From positions 1 to 64,000 of the forward strand of contig CALTTG010000009.1 in NCBI GenBank assembly GCA_943908475.1: 64,000 nucleotides of DNA, in the 5' to 3' direction. A program made the translations under genes and the position numbers. How positions within the stretch are numbered: position 1 is the stretch's first letter; every line of letters starts with the position of its first letter. Below, one piece after another: positions 1-10,400 of this stretch. The notes beneath the pieces are model-generated. The model was not told where the DNA came from and ran no database searches. It saw nothing but the letters and a program-made list of their open reading frames with translations. The stretch comes from an uncultured Burkholderiales bacterium (GTDB taxonomy: Bacteria > Pseudomonadota > Gammaproteobacteria > Burkholderiales > Burkholderiaceae_C).

Positions 1-1405
1 GTGGCCACCACCGTGATGGTGTGGCTGCTGGCAGCTTCGCGGTCAAGCAAGCTGCCATTGGCCACGGTGACCACGCCGGTGCTGGCATCGATGGCGAAGC
101 GACCACCGGCGTTGTCGCTTAGGCTGTAGGTGACCGTGCTGTTGGTGGCGTCAGCGTCGGTGGCCGATGCCGTGATGCCCACGGCGGTGCTGTTGGTGGC
201 GTTCTCGTTGATGGAATCAGAGGCGGCGTTGGCATCGCTCACCGCGCCCACGGCTGACTCGTTCACGTCAGTGATCGCGATGTTGAAGCTCTGGGTGCTG
301 GTCGAACCATCGGCACTGGTGGCCACCACCGTGATGGTGTGGCTGCTGGCGGCTTCACGGTCGATCAAGCTGCCATTGGCGACGGTGACCACGCCGGTGC
401 TGGCATCGATGGCGAAGCGACCGCCAGCGTTGTCGCTCAGCGAGTAGGTGATGGTGTTGTTCGTGGCATCGGCGTCGGTGGCCGCAGCCGTGATGCCCAC
501 GGCGGTGCCGTTGGTGGCGTTCTCTGCCACTGAGTCGGCCAAAGCGTTGGCATCGCTCACCGCACCCACGGCCGACTCGTTCACGTCATTGATGGTGATG
601 TTGAAGCTCTGCGTGCTGGTCGAACCATCGGCACTGGTGGCGACCACCGTGATGGTGTGGCTGCTGGCGGCTTCTCGGTCAAGCAAGCTGCCATTGGCGA
701 CGGTGACCACGCCGGTGCTGGCATCGATGGCGAAGCGACCGCCAGCGTTGTCACTGAGGCTGTAGGTGACCGTGCTGTTGGTGGCATCGGCGTCGGTGGC
801 TGCAGCCGTGATGCCCACGGCGGTGCTGTTGGCCGCGTTCTCGTTGATGGAATCGGCCAAAGCGTTGGCATCGCTCACCGCGCCCACGGCCGACTCGTTC
901 ACGTCCTGGACCGCGATGTTGAAGCTCTGCGTGCTGGTCGATCCATCGGCGCTGGTGGCGACCACGGTGATGGTGTGGCTGCTGGCAGCTTCGCGGTCAA
1001 GCAAGCTGCCATTGGCCACGGTGACCACGCCGGTGCTGGCGTGGATGGCAAAACGCCCACCCGCGCTGTCAGTGAGTGAGTAGGTGATGGTGTTGTCGCT
1101 GCCATCGGCATCTGTGGCGTGTGCAGTCAAACCCACCAGCGTTCCGTTGTTGCTGCCTTCGGCCACGGCGTCTGAGTTGGCGTTCGCATCGCTGATGGTC
1201 CCCACAGAGAATTCGTTGAGGTCCGTCAGGTGAATCGTCAGTGTTTGAATCGCACTGCTCCCGTCCGTGCTGTTGGCCATCACGGTGATGGTGTGTGACG
1301 AACTGCTTTCGAAGTCGAGCAAGGCACCGTTTGCCACCGAGATGACGCCTGTGTTGGTGTCGATGGCAAAACGACCGCCGGCGTTGTTGGTCAGCGAATA
1401 GCTGT
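1..1405 (-). repeat. Tandem array A: five 318-bp (106-aa) cadherin-like units
   Basis: An equivalent codon block recurs at 1, 319, 637, 955 and 1273, exactly 318 bases apart. The units from 1 to about 1083 differ at only a handful of positions per 120 bases compared by eye; the fifth (about 1087-1405) is more diverged. Each unit reads approximately 'VTVANGSLLDRE ... SSHTITVVATSADGS ... DVNESAVGAVSDANA'. The near-identity suggests recent duplication or gene conversion. The array continues past the left edge, so the total copy number is unknown. Confidence 0.92.
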
Positions 1406-4400
1406 TTGAATGCAGTGTCGTGACGGAATTCAGGTGATTGGCGTACACCGCTTGAGCGACCTGCGTACCGTTGCTGGTCTGCTCGGTCAGGCTGAACGAC
1501 GGTGGCGTCGCCGTGAGCCTGATGTTGTCGAGGAATGAGCCAACGGAGTCATCCGTGGCGGAGGATTCGATCAAGCGAAGTTCATCGCTGCCACCCGTGC
1601 CGACCACGGTGTAGTGGAACGTTTGCCAGCCCGTGACGGTGGTTCGTGCAGTGGCGACCAAGTTGCCACCCCAGTAGATTTCAACGTCCGATTGCCGGCC
1701 TGAACTTTCTCGAGACGACAGGTCGAGGCTGAGCAGGTAGGTTTGCCCCGCGACCGTCGAGACGGTCTGAGAGATGCCATTGATCACGCCTCCGGAGACA
1801 TCAAGCTCAATGAAGCTGACACCATCGGCGGCAGCAGAGGGTCCGTCGCCAGCCGACAAACCGCTGTAGTTCTTCCAGACCTCCAGGCCTTCACCATCCA
1901 ACCGGGTCCAGCCTGACGCACTGGCACCCTGGGTGGCGGCACCGCTGGTCCCTGTGTTGGATTCAAAGCTGCCGTTGACGATCAAGTTCACCGGCGCAGG
2001 CGATGTGAACACCACATTGCTGGTGGGTTCGCTGATGTCGTTCACCTGGATGGTGAACACCTGGCTGCGGCTGCTGCCGTCGTCGCTCGTCGCCACGACG
2101 GTGATGGTGTGCGAGGCTGTGCTTTCATGGTCCAGCAACGATCCATCGGCCACGCTCACGACGCCGGTGGTGCTGTCGATGACGAACCGGCCTCCGGCGT
2201 TATCGCTCAGGGCGTAGGTGACCCCATTCTGCGTGGCATCGCCATCGGTGGCCAATGCGGCGAGGCCCACGGTGCTTCCATTGGCAGCGTTTTCATCGAC
2301 CGAATTGGTGCTGCCATTGCCATCGGTGACGGGGCTGATGTCAAACTCATCCACATCCGTCACATGGATCACAAAGTCTTGCGTTTGGCTCGATCCATCG
2401 GTGCTGGTGGCCGTCACGGTGATCGTGTGGGACGAGGCCGTCTCCCGGTCGATCAGGCTGCCATCGGCCACCGACACCACGCCTGTTCCGGCATCGATGG
2501 TGAATCGACCGCCAGCGTTGTCGCTCAGGCTGTAGGTGACGGAATTGTTGCTGCTGTCTGCGTCGATGGCCTGGGCCGTGATGCCGACCAGCGTGCCGTT
2601 GGCGGCATTTTCCGCAACGCTGTTCAGGGCCAGGTTGCCATCGGTGATGCTGCCAACGTCAAACTCGTCCACGTCGCTCAAGGTGATCGTGAAAGACTGC
2701 TGTTCGGTGGTGCCATCGGCACTGGTGGCCAACAGGGTGATGGTGTGCGTGGTGGCAAGCTCTCGGTCCAGCAGGGCGCCATTGGCCACGGTGACCACCC
2801 CGCTGTTGCTGTCGATGCTGAAGCGACCACCTGCATTGTCGGTCAGGGTGTATGTGATGGTGTTGTTGGTTGCATCGGCATCCACCGCCAGCGCCGTGAT
2901 GCCCACGGTGCTGCCATTGGCGGCATGTTCAGCCACGGTGTCAGCAGCGCCATTGACGTCGCTGATGGCGCCGGTGTCAAACTCATTGACGTCCCCGACA
3001 GTGATCGAGAAGGTCTGCGAGCGTGAAGAGCCATCGGCGCTGGTGGCCACCACGGTGATGTCATGGGTGGCGTTGCTTTCTCTGTCCAGCAGGGTGCCAT
3101 TGGCAACGGTGACCACGCCGGTGCTGGTGTCGATGGCGAAACGACCACCGGCGCTGTCGCTCAGTGAGTAGGTGATGCCGCTGTTGGTGCTGTCCCCATC
3201 CGATGCCGCAGCGGTGATGCCCACCAGTGTTCCGTTGACGGCATTTTCGAGCACGGTGTTGCCGATGACGTTGACATCCGTCACGGGGCCCACGTCGAAC
3301 TCGTCGACGTCGCCGATCTGGATGGTGAACGTCTGGGTGCTGGTCGATCCGTCGGCGCTGGTGGCACGAACGACGATGTCGTGTGACGCGGCGGATTCTC
3401 GGTCGAGCAACGCCGGGTTGGCCACCGTCACCACACCGGTGTTGCTGTCGATGCTGAACCGTCCGCCAGCGGTGTCCAGCAGGGCATAGCTGACTGTGTT
3501 CTGCGTGGTGTCTGCATCTACCGCATGGGCCGTCAGGCCCACGGTGTCGCCGGCGTTGGCGCCTTCGGAGACTTGGTTGACGCCTCCGTCGTTGTCCGTG
3601 ACGGCGGAGACCGCGTGCAAGTTGGCTGCGGTGACCTGAATGAGCACCGACTGGCTGGCCGTCAGCGCACCGCCTGTGCCTGTGTTGCCCAGGTCGTCGA
3701 CGGTGATGTTCAACGTGTCATTGCCCACATGGCTGGCACCTGGGGTGTAGGTCAGGCCGTCCAGCGCAGCTTGCAGATCGGACAGCGTGCCAGTGAACAC
3801 CAGCGTGCTGTCGCTCACGCCATCGCCCTGGCTGAAGCTCAACCCTTGGGTCTGCGCCAAGCTCAAGGCGCCGTGTGTGACCGTCAGACTCACCGTCAGG
3901 TTCTGAGCGCCTGCGTCGATGTCGTTGATCTGCACGGCCCGGGCTTGTGCGGTGCTGAAAACCAGCGGCGTGGCGTTGTTGGTCGATTGCGTGCCGGGCA
4001 CCGACAGCGAGGGGGCGTCGTTCATGGCGTTCACGGTGATGCTCACCGTGTCGGTGTCGGTCAAGGTGCCGCCGCTGCCTGTGTTCCCTTCGTCGGAAGT
4101 GATCAAGGTGAGGGTGTCAACGCCCTGGTAATGGCTGGTGGGCGTGTAGGTCAGGCCCGCCAATGCCGCATTGATGTTCGCGGCCGTGCCAGTGAAGGTC
4201 ATGCTGGCATCGGTGTTGCCGTCACCGCTCACGAACGTCAAGCCTGTGATGGACGACAAGGTCAGCACGCCATGAGCGACCGACAAGGTCACTCGCATGG
4301 ACGATGCAGACGCGTCCACATCGCTCACGCTGATCAGGTTGCCGTTGCCGGAGGAAAAGACCAAGGTCTGGTCTTCGTTGACGCTCTGAGCACCTGGCAC

Positions 4401-7400
4401 GGTGTTCACCGGCGCATCGTTGATGGCATTGACGGTGATGGCCACCGAATCGCTGTCGGTCAATGGTCCACCGCTTCCGGTGTTGCCCAGATCGGAGGTC
4501 GTGATACTCAGAGTGGCGGCGCCGTTGGCGTTCGGGGTCGGCTGATACGACATGCCTGCCAACGCGGCATTGATGGCGCTTTGGGTGCCGGAGAACACCA
4601 TGCTGGCGTCCGCGCTGCCATCGCCCGTGCTGAATGTCAGTCCGGCCGTGCCCGAGAGCGTCAAGCTGCCCTGAGTCACGCCCAAGGTCACCTGCAGAAG
4701 GCTGTTGCCTGCGTCCACGTCAGAGACGCTGATCAGGTTGCCATTGGCGGTCGAGAACACCAGGGTGCCGTCTTCATTGACCCCTTGAGCGCCGGGCACG
4801 CTGTTCACGGGTGCATCATTGATGGCGTTGACCGAAATCGTCACGGTGTCGGTGTCGCTCAAGGTGCCACCGGTGCCGGTGTTGCCCAGGTCCGACGTGG
4901 TGATCGTCAGTGTGGCCGTGGTGGTGTTGTCTGCTGCGGGGGTGAAACTCATGCCGGCCAGCGCAGCGTTGATGGCACTGACCGTGCCTGTCATGACGAT
5001 GTGCGCGTCGGCCGTGCCATCCCCCGTGCTGAACGCCAATCCGGAGACGCCGGACAGCGTCAATGTGCCCTGCGTGACCTGAAGTGTGACTTCGACGGTG
5101 TTGCTCTCTGCATCCACATCGGCCACCGAAATCAGGTTGCCGTTGGCACTCGAGAACACCAAGGTGCCGCCCTCATTGACCACTTGCGCGCCGGGCACGG
5201 ACTGTGTCGGTGCATCGTTCACCGCCGCCATCGTGACTTGCGCCGTCACAGGCGTGGCGGCTTCACCCAAGGCGTTGGTCATGGCGAACCGTACCGTGCG
5301 GGTCTGCGTCGACGGGTTGTTGCCGTTGGTGTTTTGGTAGGTGATGTTGCGAGAGAGCGCCGTGGCCGCGGCGTTGCCCGCGTTGCCATTGAGGGTGATG
5401 ACCAGGCTGGTGCCCAGGGTGCCGCCGGTCCAGGTGCCGATGGTCACGCCACCGTAGGTCACATCGCTGCCGCTCAGTCCGATCTGTCCGGCGGCGGTGC
5501 CTTGGTGGCGGATCGCCAGCACGTCTTCAGCAGACGTGGAGCCTGATGCGAAGGCCACCGTGAAGATGGCGCCGTTGTAGCCGGCCTCGTCGCCCATGGT
5601 CACCGAGGCATTGCCGCCTTGGTCGATCACGGCCGCCGATTGCCCTTCTGCATGGGCCAGTGTGTCGCCCTGAAGGCCACCGATGACGGGTGCGTTTTGG
5701 TACCAAACGAAGGTGAATTTCTCTCGCTGTGTCAGGCCGGTGCCGCTGTCCATTTGCGTGACGCTGCCCCAGGCGCTGCCGCTCCAGGTGGCCATGTGCA
5801 GGTCACCCGCGCTGTCTTGTGCCCCCAACATCACGGTGTTCGAGTAGGGGTCGGCGTAAAGCTTGACGATGTAGGGCACGTCGGTTCCGCCCAAGCTCAC
5901 CGCGGCAGACTCGGCACTCCATCCACTGGCGCTGGTCCAGGTCTGGTAGTACACCGATGGCCCTGTGGCCTTGCCGTAGGCCAGCAGCAAGTCACCCGAT
6001 TGGCTCTCGAAAGCCAATGACATCGTGGCGTGGTTTTCTGCGAGCTGCACCCCGGAAGTGGTCACCAGGTGCTCATGTCCCCAGGCGCTGCCATCCCAAA
6101 CGGCCGCCCACACCTGCTCGGCTTCGTTTTTGGCCGCGATCGCCAGGCGGTTGCTGCCCGGGTCAGAGGCCACCACCGTGCTGTACAGCTCAGAGGTGGC
6201 GGTGATGCCGGCGGGGGCGGTGATGGTGGACTCAGCGCTCCAGGCCGTGCCACTCCAAAGCCGATACTGGATGCTGGACGAGGCACTGGCTGAGGCGTCG
6301 TAGACGACCATGGCCCTGCCACTCTGAGCTTCATAGGCGACATTGACTTCGAAGTATTGCTTGTCGGTGTTGCTGCCCAGGGTCTGCGCATTGCCCCAGC
6401 TGCTGCCGTTCCAGACCAAGGCAAACTGATTGTTGCTGGCCGCGCTGGTTTGGGCCACCAGCACCATGTCGTGCCCTCGTGGGTTGGCGGCCATTTGCAT
6501 GTGCAGCACCTCGCCACTGACCGGGGCGGTGATGCTCTGGATGCTGGACCAACTGCTGCCGTTCCACGTGGCATACGACAGGCTGGACGCCCCCGTGCTG
6601 CCATTGCCCCACACCAGCATCGCGTCACCGCTGACCGCGTCGTAGGCGACGGCGAAGTTGTTGTAGTACGAGGCCAGGTCAGAAGGGTCGGACAACGGAA
6701 TGTTGAGCACCGAGGCCCAGGTGCTGCCATTCCAAATGCCCGCGACCACTTTGCCCGACACATCAGAGGTGCCGATGAAGATGATTTCCTGCCTTGTGGG
6801 TGCCTCGGCTGCGGCGATCATCGACACGTCGTCGGTGAACGCCAGGCCATTGGTGCCGACACCACTGAAGCCCGCGCTGCTCCAATCGGCATAGTGCTGG
6901 TAGAAACGGTCGTTGATGTTCCAGATCAACCGGCCTCGCGGGGCATTGGCGGGCGCCACGGCCTGAACGGCCATCGCAAATTCAGAGGCCCCCAGGTAGC
7001 CGCTCTCCACGTTGGTGACGGCGGTGATCCAGTCTCCAACCGAGACACCCGTGACGGTCAATGAGAACGTGGCGTCGCCGGTCGAGGCATTGGTGGTGAG
7101 CTGTGCGGCGCCCAAGTAGGTGCGACCTTCGCCGTAGCCACTGGCATCTTTGCTGGGGCTGGAGAACAGTTCGACGTACAGCGTGTCGGGTCCGGTGAAC
7201 CAGTCGACCGAGCCCTGGATGGTGGTGGTCGTGCCGTTGGTCACCACCGACGTGATCACAGGGAAGTTATTCCGATAGTTGGCGCCGCCGTCGCCGTCGT
7301 TGTAATCGTTGGCCGTGACCCCATCGTTGTCGTTGTCGATGCCCAGACCCGTGTTGCTGTGGATCGAGTTGCGATAGAACAGGTTGTTCACGCCGGAGTT

Positions 7401-10400
7401 CACGGCAATGCCTGCGCCGGCGTTGCCCGCGATGACGTTGCCCTCGCCTGAAGCCTTGCCGCCAATGCGCGTGTCATTGGCGTGGATGTACACCCCCGCG
7501 CCACCATTGCCGAGCAAGGTGGTCCCGTCGCTGCCCACGCCGATGTAGTTGCCTCTGACGCTGTGCGCTGCGCTCGACATCAACTGGACGCCGTGGCTGC
7601 TGTTGCCCGAGATGATGTTGCGTGCCGATGTGGTGTCACCGCCGATCGTGGAGGCCGAACTGGTGACCACGTAAATGCCAACACCTGTGTTGCCCAGCGC
7701 CGCAGTGCCCGTGGCATTCAGCCCAATCGTGTTGCCCTGGATGGTGGCGCCACCCGTGTTGCCCACATAAATCCCGCCGCCATTGTTGCCCGACACCAGA
7801 TTGCCCGCATGGGTGGCCGTGCCGCCAATGACGGTGGTGCCACCGTCGTCCACGTAGATGCCGTAGCCGCCATTGCCCAGGTCAACCGTGCCGGTGGCAT
7901 CGGTCCCGATGCGGTTGCCCTGCACCGTTGACGTCCCCGTGGTGGTCAGCCACAGGCCTCGGTCTGTGAAGCCCGAAATGACGTTGCCAGCACCGGATGC
8001 CGTGCCGCCAATGGTCACGTTGCTGGCCGAGCTTTCCAGCATGATGCCGTACGTGCTGTTGGTGCTTGAGAACACCGTGGCCCCCGCAGCATCGGTGCCG
8101 ATGTAATTGCCCTGGATCACCGTGCCGTTGGCGCCTGTGGCCAGGTAGATGTTGTAGGGCGAGCCGTTGCCCGAGATCACATTCCGGTCGGCCGCAGTGG
8201 TGCCACCGATGACCACATTCGCGCCCAGGCTGTAGATCCCTTCGGAGAGGTTTCGCTCGCCAGTGCCCGCATTGCTGCCGTCGGCATTGAAGCTGCCGAT
8301 GTAGTTGCCCACGATGGTGTGGCTGTCAGAGCCCGACACGATGTGAATGCCATCGGCGGCAAAGTCACGGATCACGAAGCCCCGAATGGTGCTGCCGTCG
8401 GCCGTGGCACTCAGTGTGAACCCATTGCCGCTGCCCCCTTCACCGTCGAGGACCACCAAGGGCCTGTTGGTGTAGCCGGGTTGCGAGGCTGCGTTCAGGA
8501 TGATGGCTTGGGTGATGTCGGGCAGCGTCGACGTCAGGGTGATGGTGTATTCCCCATAGGTGCCGGTGGGGCCGCTGAGGTTGAACGTGACCGTGTCAGT
8601 GCCTGCGGTATTGTTGGCGGCAATGATGGCCTCGCGCAGCGAGACCTTGCCGTCGGTTCCCGAACGGGCGTTGAGTTGTTCGGCGGTGAATGTGGCGCCC
8701 ATGGGCGTGTCGTTGTCGTTCGACGTGGTCGTCACGACCAGGGCCGTTCCCACGTCTGTCACCGTCACGGTCAAGGCTTGAGAGTCGGTGAGCCCATTCG
8801 CCGTGGCCACCACCGTCACGTTGTAGACGTTGTCGCCGCCCACATCTTGCGGGCTTTCAAAATCGGGGGCCGCCGAGAAGGTCAGCACACCCGTGCCGCT
8901 GCCGATGCTGAAACGGGCGGCGTCCACGCCGGTCAGGCTGTAAGTGATGGCACTGCCTTCCGCATCCGTGGCCACCACCGTGGTCACGCTGGTGACGGTT
9001 TCCATCACGCTGACGCTGGCAGAGGCACCTGCGCCGTTGCTCGTGATGGTGGGCGCGTCATCGACCCGGGTGATGGTGACCGAAGACGTCACCGCGGTTC
9101 CGGCGCCACCATAGGCATCACTGGCCACGAACTGAATGGTCCGGGTCGTCGTGTTGGGGTTGTTCGACGCGTTGTCGTACTGGATGGTGCGAAGCACCTT
9201 TTGATAGTTGGCTGCCGTGTCGGTGCCGCTGAGGGTCAAGGTGCCATTGCCCACGGTGGCGGTGATGCTCGTGCCACTGGTGTCGGCGCTCAGGGATTCC
9301 AGCCCGGTGTCTTGCACATTGGTGATGGTCACCGTCATGCCGGTCAGGCGAGTGTCGATGCCATTGCTGCCGGCCGTCACCGTCGCCAGCGCGCTGCTGG
9401 TGATGTTGACGGGCGTGTTTTCCAGGTAGGCGGCGGTGTACCCGGTGCCCGCCACACCCGAGCCGTTGAGGTCCAGCGCCGGTGGCGTGGGTGCGGTGTA
9501 GGTGATGCTCAGCGAGGGGCGGTTGGACTGCGTGGCGTTTTCCGAGCTGCCGATGCTCCATTCATTGCCGTCGGTGTAGAGCATCCAACCGAGGTTGGCA
9601 CCGCCATTGGCCCAGGCTTGCACGGTGCTCGTGACCGTGAACGCCAGATCCACGTTGTTGCTGCTCAAGTCGTTGCTGTCGTCGGCGGTGCTGGACGCCT
9701 CCACGTTGTCACGTGAAATGCCATTGGTCAGCGAATTCCAAGTGGAACTCTCGGTCCAGTTCCCCGACAGCACGCGGTGGGCGTACCCTTGCCCGGTGCC
9801 GTCCTGGGTGGTGTGAACGGTCAGCGTGGCCGACGTGATCACCGATCCGATCGGGATGCTGCCGCCGGCGTTGTTGAAGAGGTTGTCAAAGCGCAGCAAC
9901 ATTTGTTGATTGCTGCTGCCGGTGAGCACCAGCTCGCCCCCACCGCCAAACGATGAGCTTGGCGCGCTGCCCAGGATGTAGGTGTCTTGGGTGCCGGTGT
10001 AGCCTGAGACGCCTTGCTCGAAAGACACGGTCGGCAAGACGCCTTGCCACTGCGTTTGCGCGGCATCTGAAACAGCCAGCTGGGTCTGAATGGTGCCGGT
10101 TTGACGCTCCAACACCCAGTCCCCACCCAAGGTGGAATGACCGGTCAAATCGTCACTGGCGGCCACATCGGCCCCCGTCAGCACGGACAGTTGGTCGATC
10201 AGCCGCAGACCGGATGGGTCGCTGGCCAGGTCGCACCCATACAGCAGAAGGTCGCTGTCGTCGCTCAGTGCCCTGGCCCAGCCGGCCACATCGCTCAGGC
10301 GTTGACTCAGCGTGACTTCATTGAACACCACCGAGCCCAGTTGCAGGCTGCGGCCATCTCCGTGGCTGACGATGTGGATGGCATCCAAGGCTTGGGTTTG

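Noticed and set aside
1..3640. Regular repeats that might suggest a CRISPR array or satellite
   Set aside because: The unit is 318 bases, in frame, and encodes cadherin-like protein repeats. There are no short repeats with unique spacers.
3525..5546. A 673-codon plus-strand open frame in the giant gene
   Set aside because: It follows the 399-bp repeat period of the minus-strand gene and has no recognisable domain.
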